Position numbers and translations under genes: made by a program
Part shown: positions 14,886-24,167 of the stretch, in pieces
Layout: each line of letters begins with the position of its first letter
Numbering within the stretch: position 1 is the stretch's first letter
The notes under the pieces: model-generated
Told to the model about the DNA's origin: nothing
Databases searched by the model: none
The model's input: the letters and a program-made list of their open reading frames with translations, nothing else
From: an uncultured Eubacterium sp.
Lineage (GTDB): Bacteria > Bacillota > Clostridia > Lachnospirales > Lachnospiraceae
Length of the DNA stretch: 43,689 bases
Direction: 5' to 3'
Assembly (NCBI GenBank): GCA_910589665.1
Contig: CAJUTR010000024.1
Span: 1 to 43,689 of the forward strand

Positions 14886-16322
14886 TTACATGCTTCGGTA
14901 CAGATCCTCATACTTTTTCGCAGAATTTGCCCACGAAAAATCCCTCGCCATGCCTCTGTCAATGATCTTATTCCAGTCGCGGCGCTTATCGTAATAAACG
15001 TATTTCGCGTAGCGGATCGTATTCAGCATTTCATGTGCGTTGTAATTCGCGAAAGAAAAACCTGTCCCCGTACCTTCATATTCATTATATGGCTCTACCG
15101 TATCTTTCAGTCCGCCCGTCTCGCGCACGATCGGCACCGTGCCATAACGCAGGCTCATCAGCTGGCTCAGTCCACACGGTTCAAACAGTGACGGCATCAA
15201 AAACGCGTCACACGAAGCATAGATCTTATGCGACCGCTCGTTCGAGTAGAAAATATTTGCCGATACCCGCTCTGGGTATTTCCATGCAAAGTGGCGGAAC
15301 AAATGCTCGTACTTCTCATCTCCGGTTCCCAAAACGACGAGCTGCGTATCTTCTGCGCAGATCTCTTCGATCACGTAGTCGATCAGGTCAAATCCCTTCT
15401 GATCTGTGAGACGGGAAACGATACCGATCATAAATTTCTTATCATCCTGGGCAAGTCCCAGTTCTTTCTGCAGCGCCCGCTTGTTTTTGATCTTTTCCTT
15501 ACGGAACGTCCTCGCGTCATAATTTACCGCGATCAGCGGATCTTTGGCAGGATTGTACTCATCATAATCCAATCCGTTCACGATACCTGTCAGACAGTTT
15601 GCCTTGGCATTGATCAGGCCGTCCAGCTTTTCTCCATAAAATGGCGTCTTGATCTCTTCGGCGTATGTATCGCTCACCGTCGTGATCTGGTCCGCATATA
15701 CCAAACCGCCTTTTAAGTAGTTCGCATCGCCATACGCTTCCAATTTATCCGGTGTAAAATAATACGCATCCAGTCCGGCCGTATCCATCACGGTCTTCTT
15801 ATCCCAAATTCCCTGGAACTTCAAATTATGGATCGTCATGATCGACTTGATCCCGCGGAAAAACTCTCCCTGCTGGAATGAGTCTTTCAAATATACCGGG
15901 ATCAGTCCGGTCTGCCAGTCATGACAGTGGATGATGTCCGGCCGGAACCCGATCAGGGGAAGAGAGGATAACGCTGCCTTCCCAAAGAAAGCAAATTTCT
16001 CAATGTCCTGATAGATTTCTCCATAAGGAGTATTTCCGCTAAAATAAAATTCATTGTCCAAAAAGTAGAACGTCACTCCCTGATATTCCATCTGGAAAAT
16101 ACCTACATACTGTTTACGCCAGGCGAGTTCAAGATAAAAATGCGTGATAAACTCCATCTGGTTTTTATATTCTTCCGGTATCGCCATATATTTTGGCACC
16201 ATAACCCGTACATCAAACTCTTTTTTGTTAAAATATTTTGGCAGGGATCCAACGACATCAGCAAGTCCGCCCGTTTTGATGAATGGTACGCACTCAGAAG
16301 CTACAAATAGGACTTTTTTCAT
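14886..16322 (-). CDS. glgA: Glycogen synthase (ADP-glucose type, GT5)
   Basis: GlgA extends alpha-1,4-glucan from ADP-glucose. The 478-residue length fits bacterial GT5. The N-terminal KTGGLADVVG box (16-25) binds the sugar nucleotide. HCHDWQTGLIPVYL and MTIHNLKFQG follow in the N-terminal Rossmann domain. The C-terminal domain shows GIVSRLTDQKGFDLI, then MPSLFEPCGLSQ and the YGTVPIVRETGGLKDTV region with the catalytic Glu. The gene stands alone. The branching enzyme glgB is about 8 kb away on the same strand, so the glycogen genes are dispersed here. No glgC or glgP is seen in this window. Confidence 0.97.
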   Translation of the reverse strand: MKKVLFVASECVPFIKTGGLADVVGSLPKYFNKKEFDVRVMVPKYMAIPEEYKNQMEFITHFYLELAWRKQYVGIFQMEYQGVTFYFLDNEFYFSGNTPYGEIYQDIEKFAFFGKAALSSLPLIGFRPDIIHCHDWQTGLIPVYLKDSFQQGEFFRGIKSIMTIHNLKFQGIWDKKTVMDTAGLDAYYFTPDKLEAYGDANYLKGGLVYADQITTVSDTYAEEIKTPFYGEKLDGLINAKANCLTGIVNGLDYDEYNPAKDPLIAVNYDARTFRKEKIKNKRALQKELGLAQDDKKFMIGIVSRLTDQKGFDLIDYVIEEICAEDTQLVVLGTGDEKYEHLFRHFAWKYPERVSANIFYSNERSHKIYASCDAFLMPSLFEPCGLSQLMSLRYGTVPIVRETGGLKDTVEPYNEYEGTGTGFSFANYNAHEMLNTIRYAKYVYYDKRRDWNKIIDRGMARDFSWANSAKKYEDLYRSM

Positions 16323-16409
16323 GATTCAACCTCCATTCCGTGGTAATCCTTACGTGTATTCTTAAATATTAGTATACACCATTTGAATGGGATAGAAAAG
16401 ACCTTTTTT

Positions 16410-17246
16410 CTATTTATAAAAATATTTTTCTACGGCCTCAAGCCCCTTATATAATCCGGTCGCGACAATGCAGAGAATGACAATGCTGAGTATGACATAA
16501 TCCAGTTTAAACACCTGGCTGCCATACACGATCAGGTAACCGAGTCCGGCATTGGCCGCAAGAAATTCCCCGATGATGACGCCGACGAGTGACAGACCGA
16601 TATTTACTTTCATATTGCTCACGATCGTGTGGACGTTTCCCGGCAAGACCACATATTTCAAAATATCGCTCCTCCTGCCTCCGAGCGTGCGGATCAGCTT
16701 GATCTTCTCTTCTTCCACCGAACAAAACGCCGTGTGGAGCGTGATGATGCTTCCGAACACGGCCACGGACACCGCCGCGACGATGATCGTCTTCATATTA
16801 TTGCCGAGCCATACGATAAAAACCGGAGCGAGCGCTGTTTTCGGCAGGCTGTTCAGCACGACGAGATAAGGTTCACACACTTTTGCCACCGTCTCATTCC
16901 ACCATAACAGGACAGCGACCGCGATGCCGAAAAACATGATAAAGAAGAAACTGACAAACGTTTCCAAAAGCGTGATCCCGATATGATAATAGATACTCCC
17001 GTCGGCAGAGAGGTCGGCGAAGCACGAAACCATACGCGACGGACTGCTGAACACAAAGGGATCCACCGCACCGGTCCTGGCAGCAATCTCCCATACGGCG
17101 AGAAATGTGAAAAAAATACTGATCTGGAAAAAACGCACGCTTCGCTTCTGCCGGATATGCGACTGGATAAACTCCCGCTGCCTGGCCGAACATTCTTTTG
17201 AAAGACTTCGTTTCAGCTCCCGAATCGACACTTTATTTTCCACCAT
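16410..17246 (-). CDS. ABC transporter permease, SsuC/TauC/ThiX type
   Basis: This inner-membrane permease of 278 residues has about six hydrophobic segments, the first near residues 38-55. The EAA-type loop that contacts the ATPase appears as KLIRTLGGRRSDILKYVVLPG (about 180-200). This is the pattern of the permease class for sulfonates, taurine, nitrate and thiamine precursors. It overlaps the upstream ATPase gene by 14 bases and has a GGAGGAG ribosome binding site. No substrate-binding protein gene is adjacent on either side, so the ligand cannot be named. About 60 residues precede the core membrane domain, which is common in this class. Confidence 0.88.
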   Translation of the reverse strand: MVENKVSIRELKRSLSKECSARQREFIQSHIRQKRSVRFFQISIFFTFLAVWEIAARTGAVDPFVFSSPSRMVSCFADLSADGSIYYHIGITLLETFVSFFFIMFFGIAVAVLLWWNETVAKVCEPYLVVLNSLPKTALAPVFIVWLGNNMKTIIVAAVSVAVFGSIITLHTAFCSVEEEKIKLIRTLGGRRSDILKYVVLPGNVHTIVSNMKVNIGLSLVGVIIGEFLAANAGLGYLIVYGSQVFKLDYVILSIVILCIVATGLYKGLEAVEKYFYK

Positions 17247-18006
17247 TTAACTCCTCCCATATCTCATTAAAATAATGATGAAACTCCGGTGTACTCCTCG
17301 CCTTAAACGGCGTGACCTCATCCTCAAATGTCAGACGGATCGGAATCTCCCTTTTCAGTGACGCCGGCCGCGCGGTGAGCACGAGCACCCTGTCAGCCAT
17401 ACTGATGGCTTCGGAAATATCGTGTGTAATGAGTATCGCCGTCTTCTTTTCCTTTTTAATGATCTTCCATATATCATCGGACACTTCAAGCCGCGTCTGG
17501 TAATCTAACGCCGAAAACGGTTCATCCAACAGGAGCAGGTCCGGCTCCATCAAAAGCGTGCGGATCAGCGCCACCCGCTGCCGCATGCCGCCGGACAATT
17601 CTGACGGTTTTGATTTTTGAAAGGAAACAAGTCCATACGACTGAAAAAGATGGTTTAACAGCACGATCTTCTCTTCATTCCCTGCCTGTTTCTGGATCGT
17701 CAGCCCCAGCATCGCATTTTCATATGTATCTTTCCATTCTAACAGGTGATCCTTCTGCAGCATATAGCCGATGTTGATCCCCGATTTCTCCCGTTCCTCA
17801 TTTCCGATAAAAACCTTGCCGCAGTCCGGCTCGATCAAACCGGAAATAATAGATAACAGCGTAGATTTTCCACAGCCGCTCGGCCCTACGACTGCTAAGA
17901 ATTCACCTTCTTCCACCTGGAAACTCAGATCATCGATCGCAAGCGTTTCCCCGTATACGCTGTGGTAAGAATAAGAAATGTGATCCGCTGATAAGATCGT
18001 ACTCAT
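17233..18006 (-). CDS. ABC transporter ATPase, SsuB/TauB type
   Basis: The product is 257 residues. Walker A GPSGCGKST lies at about 40-48, the signature LSGGMRQRVAL at about 139-149 and Walker B LLLLDEPFSALD at about 159-170. A switch histidine follows in ITHDISEA. The short form without a regulatory domain fits SsuB/TauB/ThiZ-type importers. It is the first gene of a two-gene unit with the permease and is divergent from the D-lactate dehydrogenase gene. No riboswitch was recognised in the 126 bases between them. Confidence 0.92.
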   Translation of the reverse strand: MSTILSADHISYSYHSVYGETLAIDDLSFQVEEGEFLAVVGPSGCGKSTLLSIISGLIEPDCGKVFIGNEEREKSGINIGYMLQKDHLLEWKDTYENAMLGLTIQKQAGNEEKIVLLNHLFQSYGLVSFQKSKPSELSGGMRQRVALIRTLLMEPDLLLLDEPFSALDYQTRLEVSDDIWKIIKKEKKTAILITHDISEAISMADRVLVLTARPASLKREIPIRLTFEDEVTPFKARSTPEFHHYFNEIWEELNGGK

Positions 18007-18132
18007 AGGCCGTCCCCCTTTGTCCTGTACACTCTATCCTTACCTCATTTTATGAGAAAAATGTCATATGGTGCATAACGGTTCTTACAGTGGGAAATGA
18101 TAACGGATAAAGAAAAGAAAATGGAGGAAACC

Positions 18133-19122
18133 ATGAAAAAAATAGCTTTTTTTGACACAAAACCTTATGATAAAATATGGTTTGACAAATTCAATGACGA
18201 GTTTGAAATCGACTATTTTGAAGGAAAACTTACGCCGAAAACATGTAAACTCGTCAGGGACTATGACGGCGTAGTCGCATTTGTCAACGATGATATTGAT
18301 AAGACTGTGATCAATACCATGTACAACGAAAAGGTTCCCGTTCTCGCCATGCGCTGTTCGGGATACAACAATGTGGATATGAAGGCGGCGCAGGGAAAGA
18401 TCCGCATCTTACGCGTTCCCGCCTATTCTCCGTACGCCGTCGCCGAACACGCGATGGCACTCATCCTGACACTGAACCGGAAGATACACAAAGCCTATAT
18501 AAGAACCCGGGATTTCAATTTCAGCCTCAACCGCCTGATCGGATTCGACATCCACGGCAAGACGATCGGCGTCATCGGAACCGGACAGATCGGACGGGTG
18601 TTCATTGACGTCTGCCGTGGATTTGGCGCCAATGTACTCGCCTATGACAAATATCCCTCGAAAGACAGCGGCATCAACTATGTCGAATTGGAAACACTGT
18701 TCCGGGAGAGTGACATCATCTCCCTTCACTGCCCGCTGACGAAAGAGACACACCACATCATCAACAAAGATTCGATCGCCATGATGAAACAGGGCGTATA
18801 CCTCATCAACACGTCGCGCGGCAGCCTGATTGAAAGCCAGTCCTTGTTAGACGGCCTGACGTCGGGAAAAGTAGGCGCTGCTGGGCTTGACGTCTACGAA
18901 GAAGAGTCTGATCTTTTTTATGAAGACTTTTCCAATATCGTCATCAAAGATGACATCCTTTCCATTTTAGTTTCACGCCCGAATGTCATCATTACGTCAC
19001 ACCAGGCTTTCCTGACTGAAGAGGCACTGAAAGGGATCGCGAGCGTTACTCTCTCTAACCTGAAAGAATATTTTCAGACAGGAACGTGCGCCAATGAGAT
19101 CACATTTGGAACGACTCAGTAA
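18133..19122 (+). CDS. ldhA: D-lactate dehydrogenase (D-2-hydroxyacid dehydrogenase family)
   Basis: This NAD-dependent enzyme reduces pyruvate or a related 2-oxo acid to the D-hydroxy acid. The length is 329 residues from the ATG at 18133, which has GGAGG five bases upstream; the longer frame from 18097 is not preferred. The Rossmann motif GTGQIG is at 149-154. Catalytic Arg229, Glu258 and His290 keep the spacing known for D-lactate dehydrogenases (29 and 61 residues). GLDVYEEESDLFYED resembles the fermentative LdhA subgroup. It is the only plus-strand gene in this region, and its 3' end overlaps the 3' end of recO by 23 bases. The substrate could be another 2-oxo acid, but D-lactate fits best. 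Confidence 0.88.
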   Translation: MKKIAFFDTKPYDKIWFDKFNDEFEIDYFEGKLTPKTCKLVRDYDGVVAFVNDDIDKTVINTMYNEKVPVLAMRCSGYNNVDMKAAQGKIRILRVPAYSPYAVAEHAMALILTLNRKIHKAYIRTRDFNFSLNRLIGFDIHGKTIGVIGTGQIGRVFIDVCRGFGANVLAYDKYPSKDSGINYVELETLFRESDIISLHCPLTKETHHIINKDSIAMMKQGVYLINTSRGSLIESQSLLDGLTSGKVGAAGLDVYEEESDLFYEDFSNIVIKDDILSILVSRPNVIITSHQAFLTEEALKGIASVTLSNLKEYFQTGTCANEITFGTTQ

Positions 19123-19861
19123 GGGAGAGCATTTCGGCCGAGGGAAATATTTTATCGGCTTTTTCTGAGAAATAGGCGCTCACAATATGTTCCAGTTCCC
19201 GGAATACCGATTCCGACACACGGAACGTATATAGTGTTTCAACCGGTGACGCGACGATCCTCTGCAGCGTATAAATGGTCGTCCCTGTGATACCAGCTGC
19301 TCCCTTCCCATAATAGGGAGCAGCCTGATAACAGGCGTCGCATAAAACCCCCGCCTCCCGATTGTGAAAATAAGCCAGTCCTTCCTTTTGCCCGCAGCTG
19401 GCACACGCAAATAAACGGGGAGCTTCCCCGTTTAACGCAATCATTTTAAATTCGTAAACCATCTTTACGAGACCACGCGGGAGAGATGGAACTTTCAGAG
19501 CGCGCAGCGACTGGTACAAAAGCTTCAGCACCTCTTTGGCATCGAGGTTTTCCCTCGTAAAATAGTCCGCGACTTCGCAAAAATACATGCCCATATAGAT
19601 ATCTTCCAGTTCCTCTCGCAAGTCGGAAAAATAATTGCTCACCTCCACGGACGACACCGTGTAGGAATCCCGGCCGCGGTATAGGGCAAATTCACCAAAC
19701 GTAAACGGTTCACTGGCTGCCAGAAGCGAACTCTTTGGCCTTCTGGCCCCCCTTGCGAACGCGGAGATTTTCCCGCGCTCTTTCGTAAGTATGACAAGCC
19801 TTTTATCATATTCACCAACTGGTGTGCCCGAGAGCACCATCCCTGTCACTTTCTCCTGCAT
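19100..19861 (-). CDS. recO: DNA repair protein RecO
   Basis: RecO works with RecF and RecR to load RecA on single-stranded gaps. The 253-residue product has the N-terminal OB-fold (VTGMVLSGTPVGEYDKRLVI), a helical middle, and a zinc-finger pair (CASCGQKEG and CDACY, about residues 150-180) as in many Firmicutes RecO proteins. The start MQEKVTGMVL matches family N-termini; it lies inside the end of the YqzL-like gene, so the two overlap by 50 bases. The order era-yqzL-recO is a Firmicutes hallmark. It overlaps the convergent ldhA gene at its 3' end. Confidence 0.95.
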   Translation of the reverse strand: MQEKVTGMVLSGTPVGEYDKRLVILTKERGKISAFARGARRPKSSLLAASEPFTFGEFALYRGRDSYTVSSVEVSNYFSDLREELEDIYMGMYFCEVADYFTRENLDAKEVLKLLYQSLRALKVPSLPRGLVKMVYEFKMIALNGEAPRLFACASCGQKEGLAYFHNREAGVLCDACYQAAPYYGKGAAGITGTTIYTLQRIVASPVETLYTFRVSESVFRELEHIVSAYFSEKADKIFPSAEMLSLTESFQM

Positions 19862-20009
19862 ACTGCACCGACTCCATACTGCCAGACATACTGTCCTTCC
19901 TCGAATAACTCCCGTCCCCCTCTGCCGCGTTCCTGGCAGAATCTATATACTTCAAATAGTCAGATACCCTCCCAGACTGATAAAAATTTTCCCAATTATT
20001 ACTTTGCAT
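19812..20009 (-). CDS. YqzL-like small protein
   Basis: The 65-residue product begins MQSNNWENFYQSGRVSDYLKY. This is the W-x-x-F-x-x-(S/T)G-x(5)-Y-L-x-Y pattern of YqzL proteins, which are about 45 residues long in Bacillus and lie between era and recO. GGAGG lies eight bases before the ATG. The extra C-terminal 35 residues are Ser/Asp/Gly-rich and overlap the recO start in another frame, so this tail may exist only because of the overlap. Function unknown. Confidence 0.75.
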   Translation of the reverse strand: MQSNNWENFYQSGRVSDYLKYIDSARNAAEGDGSYSRKDSMSGSMESVQYAGESDRDGALGHTSW

Positions 20010-20102
20010 GTTGGTTTCCTCCGTGGTTTATAAATTGTTGATGTAAGTAGTTCCTCTTCACTCATTATCTTCTCCACAAAGGAACGTCCATATACTAGAA
20101 CA

Positions 20103-21029
20103 TTATTCCAAATGATTCTTATTGTATCCAAAATTTTTCAAAAGGAAATCGCTGTCCCGCCAGTCCTTCTTCACCTTCACCCACAGCTTTAAGTTCACCT
20201 TAGTTTGAAGGAAATCCTCGATCTCAAGCCTCGCTCTGCTGCCGATCTTTTTTAGCATCTGTCCCTGCTTGCCGATGATGATTCCCTTATGGGAATCCCT
20301 CTCGCATATGATCGTGGCGTCGATGTCATACATCCCTCCCCGTCCCGAACGGCGTTTCATCTGATCGATCACAACCGCGATCCCGTGCGGGATCTCATCT
20401 TCCAAAAGACGAAGCGCTTTTTCCCGGATCAATTCGGCCACGATCTGACGCTCTGGCTGGTCCGTCACGGTATCGCCGTCATAAAACTGCGGCCCCGCTT
20501 CCAAATAACCAAACATCACATCCACAAGATGATCCACATTGTCGCCCTTCTGTGCTGACACCGGAATGATCTCATCAAAATCCAGAACCTTCTGGTACGC
20601 GTCAATACAGGCGAGCAGCTCGTCCTTTTTCACTTTATCAATCTTATTCATAACGAGAAGAACCGGAATGTCCGCCTTTTTTAATTGCTCGGCGATATGC
20701 TGTTCACCCTTTCCGATAAACGTCGTCGCCTCCACGATCCACAGGATCATATCGACCTCGTTAAACGTCCGCTCCGCGACATTGACCATATACTCGCCCA
20801 GCTTGTTCTTTGCCTTATGGATGCCCGGCGTATCCAAAAAGACGATCTGCCCCCTCTCCTCGTGATAGATCGTCTGGATCCGGTTTCTCGTGGTCTGCGG
20901 CTTATTGCTCGTGATCGCGATCTTCTGCCCGATGATGCGGTTCATGAGCGTCGATTTCCCCACATTCGGCCTGCCGACCAAGGCGGCGAAGCCGGATTTA
21001 TACTGCTGTGCGTTCTTATCCTCTGCCAT
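20103..21029 (-). CDS. era: GTPase Era
   Basis: Era is an essential GTPase for 16S rRNA maturation and 30S assembly at the membrane. The product is 308 residues from the ATG at 21029, with GGAGG five bases upstream; ten more upstream residues in the open frame are not supported. G motifs are present: GRPNVGKST (G1), DTPGIHKAKNKLGEYM (G3 region), MNKIDKV (G4) and VSAQKGDNV (G5). The C-terminal KH domain shows GIIIGKQGQMLKKIG and ends LKLWVKVKKDWR. It is followed by the YqzL-like gene and recO. Confidence 0.97.
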   Translation of the reverse strand: MAEDKNAQQYKSGFAALVGRPNVGKSTLMNRIIGQKIAITSNKPQTTRNRIQTIYHEERGQIVFLDTPGIHKAKNKLGEYMVNVAERTFNEVDMILWIVEATTFIGKGEQHIAEQLKKADIPVLLVMNKIDKVKKDELLACIDAYQKVLDFDEIIPVSAQKGDNVDHLVDVMFGYLEAGPQFYDGDTVTDQPERQIVAELIREKALRLLEDEIPHGIAVVIDQMKRRSGRGGMYDIDATIICERDSHKGIIIGKQGQMLKKIGSRARLEIEDFLQTKVNLKLWVKVKKDWRDSDFLLKNFGYNKNHLE

Positions 21030-21083
21030 GTTTCCCTCCGATTTGTACTGCCTGTGCATTTCTTTTTATCCTTCTACCTCTTG

Positions 21084-21131
21084 TCAGAATCGTTTTAAGA
21101 GGACGGCCTGGTCTTCTACCGCTTTACACAT
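21084..21131 (-). CDS. Possible 15-residue ORF upstream of era
   Basis: An ATG with GGAGGG upstream opens MCKAVEDQAVLLKRF and stops 54 bases before the era start. The opening resembles N-termini of longer Clostridia proteins, so it could be a leader peptide or the remnant of a lost gene. The rest of the 195-base gap between the M16C peptidase and era contains only a small GCCTG-ATGG-CAGGC hairpin at the peptidase stop. Confidence 0.25.
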   Translation of the reverse strand: MCKAVEDQAVLLKRF

Positions 21132-21223
21132 TATAGCTCGCCCTCCTTCCGTCTCCTTATAAGAATGAAGCTGCTTTGCCAATATAGGATAATAGGCATC
21201 CTCAGTAAGCCCCCCGCCTGCCA

Positions 21224-24148
21224 TCAGGCAAGCGTCGACACACTTCGGAACATGCTCTCATTCTCCGCCACCTTGCCCTCATTCCCGAGAACACAGATTG
21301 CGCCGCCGGACAAAACGGCTTCCGCCATCGCGGCCGCCCCCCGTATCTCTTCCGCTGTGGCGTGCAGGATCTCGTCACGCTCCCTCTGCACATCCTCCTC
21401 CGTCACATCCGTCAGATAGGCAGCCATCGACCGCGAGCCTTTCGCTTTTGGCGTCAGCGGCGTATCCACGCTGCTGATCGTTCCTATGATATACTTCGTC
21501 ATCTCCCTCTCATCCGCGTCAAACTTCCGCAAATACTGCGGCACGCCCTTGTACACGTCATTGGTGTGCGCGAGATTCGGATCTCGGTAGGAGACAAAAT
21601 ACCCCTCGCCAGTATTTGGGAACGCACACATCACGCCGTACGCGCCGCCTTTTACCCGCACCTCGTTCCACAGGTAATCAAATCCAAGGATCGACCTCAC
21701 AACCTTGTACACGCCGCTATATGGTACGCCAGCATTGAGAAAGTTACCAGTACGTGCAACAAACTGAACCTGTCCTGCGGTTTTAAACCCTTCATTTTCC
21801 GTTATTTCTTCACAGCGAAGTCCTGGTTCCACCACACATCCGGCTCCAGTGCGCGCTCCCATCTTTTCCACGAAACCGTTAAACGCCTGCTCAAACGACG
21901 CATAATCGCTCTCGGTACAGGTAATGCCTGCGCTCATATGATCGCGTATAAATATCTGATCCGTCAAATATTTCAGAACCTGGATAAGATTCTCTTTTTC
22001 ACGGTCAAAGTTCTCTTCCAGACGGCATAAGAACTGATAATAGGAAATACCACTGAACTGTTCGTCATACCGGGACGGTTCCGAATCATATGCCATCGCG
22101 CGGCTCACGGCCGTACTGTGGCCGGTCGAAAGCAGTCGCATGATCAGCGCTGATTTCTGTTCCCCGATGATTTCCTTCAATCGCTTTTCATCCTCTAGAT
22201 GGGATACCGTCAATGCCTCATACAACAGATCGATGATTTTTTCCGAACGGTCGGCAAAGACTTTTGTCCCAAATACCAAAAACGCCTTATACTCGCCGCG
22301 GTTGACACGGCTCTGATATAAATTCGGCATAAAGTACATATCTCCGGCGTTTTGCAAAATTTCATTCGAATACGAAAGTTTATCGTGCAGATCGGTATCA
22401 ATACATCCCAGCACATTACAGAGCAGACTGATATAGGGGGCGTAATCTTTCAAAAGCGGCTTGATATCAAACATGATCTGAATGTACTGGATCCCATTTG
22501 TAAAATAATCGTGATGGATGACCGGGCACCCCGCCGTCGTCTTTTCTCGATTCGAGAATCCCCTGGCCTTCGTGCCGATGTCCTCTCTCTCGAGAAGCGG
22601 GATCTTCTCCAGCTCCTCCTTCGGAGATGGCTCCTCCTGATAGCGTTTCAACTCTGCCGTCTGTCGGATGAGTTCCTCCTTCTGCGCCTCAGAAAGAGTA
22701 GCAAAATACTGTTCCAGACGTTTTGCCTCCCGTTCTTCCATCTGCGCCGTCAGTCCGGTCTTCGGTTCGATCGTCACAAACGAACGATGTGTGTTATCCA
22801 AAAGATATTTCTCGATCAGCGACTCAAAATACCCGTCTTCCATTTTCCCCCGCAGTTTTTGGAACGTTTCATTTGCCTGAAGGTGGATAAACGGTTTTTC
22901 CGGATCGTAAAGCCAGCTGTCGAAAATCTGCAGACCATACATCAACCCTTTCGGATACATCCCAAAATCAGCTTCGCGGTAACGGAATTCCAGCGCATTC
23001 AGTCCGGCATTCAGTGAATCCCTGTTGATCCCCTCTGTCACGAGCTTCTCTAACTGCTCCCGAACGATAGCCGCAAACTTTTCCTTTTTATCCGACGCCG
23101 CATTTTTCGCGATGATCGAAAACGTAGGCTGGCAGATCCCCTCATCGTAAAAGCTGACGATCTCCGTGCCAATGCCCGCGTCCATAAGCGCTTGTTTGAC
23201 CGGAGCCCCGACGCCCTGCACGAGTACATAATTCAACACCTGGAACGCGAGATACAGCTCCCGGTCTAACGAGGTCGCCACGACAGCATTGTAACTGAAA
23301 TACGTTTTTTCGTCCGCCGGTTCCCCCTCGGCCAGTGAATAATAACTGCGGCAGTCGACCGGCTCGGCAAATGCCTCCTGCTTTTGTATCCGAGAGTCCA
23401 CTTCCAAATAGTCAAAACTGCTTAAATAGTTCTCGTCGATCCAAGCGAGCTGCTCTGCCATATCCATATCGCCATACAGATAGAGATAGCTGTTTGACGG
23501 ATGATAATAGCGTGAATGAAAGTCCAAATAATCCTGATACGTCAGATCTGGGATCGCTGCCGGATCCCCGCCCGATTCATGGACATAGGCCGTATCCGGA
23601 AAAAGGGACTGCTGGATCTTGCGCTCCAACAACTCTTTGGGAGAAGAAAAAACCCCTTTCATCTCATTAAATACAACGCCGTTATACGTGAGCGGCCCGT
23701 TCACATCCGTCAGTTCATAGTGCCAGCCCTCCTGCTGGAAAATCTTCTCCTCCTGATAGATATTAGGATAAAATACGGCGTCGAGATACACATTCATCAG
23801 ATTGCGGAAATCTTTATCGTTGCAGCTCGCAACCGGGTACACCGTCTTATCCGGATACGTCATCGCGTTCAGGAACGTGTTGAGCGAACCCTTTTCCAGT
23901 TCGATGAACGGATCTTTCACCGGAAAATGTTTTGAGCCGCAGAGCACGGTATGCTCTACGATATGCGCCACTCCTGTCGAATCCTTCGGCGGCGTCCGGA
24001 ATCCAATGGAAAATACTTTATTCTCATCTTTCGCTTCGATTGCTACGACTTTCGCTTTCGTTTTTTCATGTTCGAGAAGATACCCGCTGGCATCCAGCTC
24101 TTTTAATTCCTGCTTTACGATTACCCTGTATCCGTTTACATCCTTCAT
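21224..24148 (-). CDS. M16C (PreP/Cym1-like) zinc metallopeptidase
   Basis: The 974-residue length and inverted zinc motif HIVEH (His62, Glu65, His66, in GVAHIVEHTVLCGSKHFPV) place it in the presequence-peptidase branch of the insulinase family. The distal glutamate is probably in the FNEMKGVFSSP region near 140. An M16C-associated domain occupies the centre (about 450-700), and the second, inactive M16 half follows. No signal peptide is visible, so it is likely cytoplasmic and degrades short peptides. AAGGAGACAGATTC precedes the ATG. It starts 19 bases after glgB, probably in one transcript. Confidence 0.93.
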   Translation of the reverse strand: MKDVNGYRVIVKQELKELDASGYLLEHEKTKAKVVAIEAKDENKVFSIGFRTPPKDSTGVAHIVEHTVLCGSKHFPVKDPFIELEKGSLNTFLNAMTYPDKTVYPVASCNDKDFRNLMNVYLDAVFYPNIYQEEKIFQQEGWHYELTDVNGPLTYNGVVFNEMKGVFSSPKELLERKIQQSLFPDTAYVHESGGDPAAIPDLTYQDYLDFHSRYYHPSNSYLYLYGDMDMAEQLAWIDENYLSSFDYLEVDSRIQKQEAFAEPVDCRSYYSLAEGEPADEKTYFSYNAVVATSLDRELYLAFQVLNYVLVQGVGAPVKQALMDAGIGTEIVSFYDEGICQPTFSIIAKNAASDKKEKFAAIVREQLEKLVTEGINRDSLNAGLNALEFRYREADFGMYPKGLMYGLQIFDSWLYDPEKPFIHLQANETFQKLRGKMEDGYFESLIEKYLLDNTHRSFVTIEPKTGLTAQMEEREAKRLEQYFATLSEAQKEELIRQTAELKRYQEEPSPKEELEKIPLLEREDIGTKARGFSNREKTTAGCPVIHHDYFTNGIQYIQIMFDIKPLLKDYAPYISLLCNVLGCIDTDLHDKLSYSNEILQNAGDMYFMPNLYQSRVNRGEYKAFLVFGTKVFADRSEKIIDLLYEALTVSHLEDEKRLKEIIGEQKSALIMRLLSTGHSTAVSRAMAYDSEPSRYDEQFSGISYYQFLCRLEENFDREKENLIQVLKYLTDQIFIRDHMSAGITCTESDYASFEQAFNGFVEKMGARTGAGCVVEPGLRCEEITENEGFKTAGQVQFVARTGNFLNAGVPYSGVYKVVRSILGFDYLWNEVRVKGGAYGVMCAFPNTGEGYFVSYRDPNLAHTNDVYKGVPQYLRKFDADEREMTKYIIGTISSVDTPLTPKAKGSRSMAAYLTDVTEEDVQRERDEILHATAEEIRGAAAMAEAVLSGGAICVLGNEGKVAENESMFRSVSTLA

Positions 24149-24167
24149 GAATCTGTCTCCTTGTCTG

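Noticed and set aside
18007..18132. TPP or other riboswitch before the ABC transporter pair
   Set aside because: The divergent intergenic region is short and I could not recognise a riboswitch core; no confident plus-strand promoter either.
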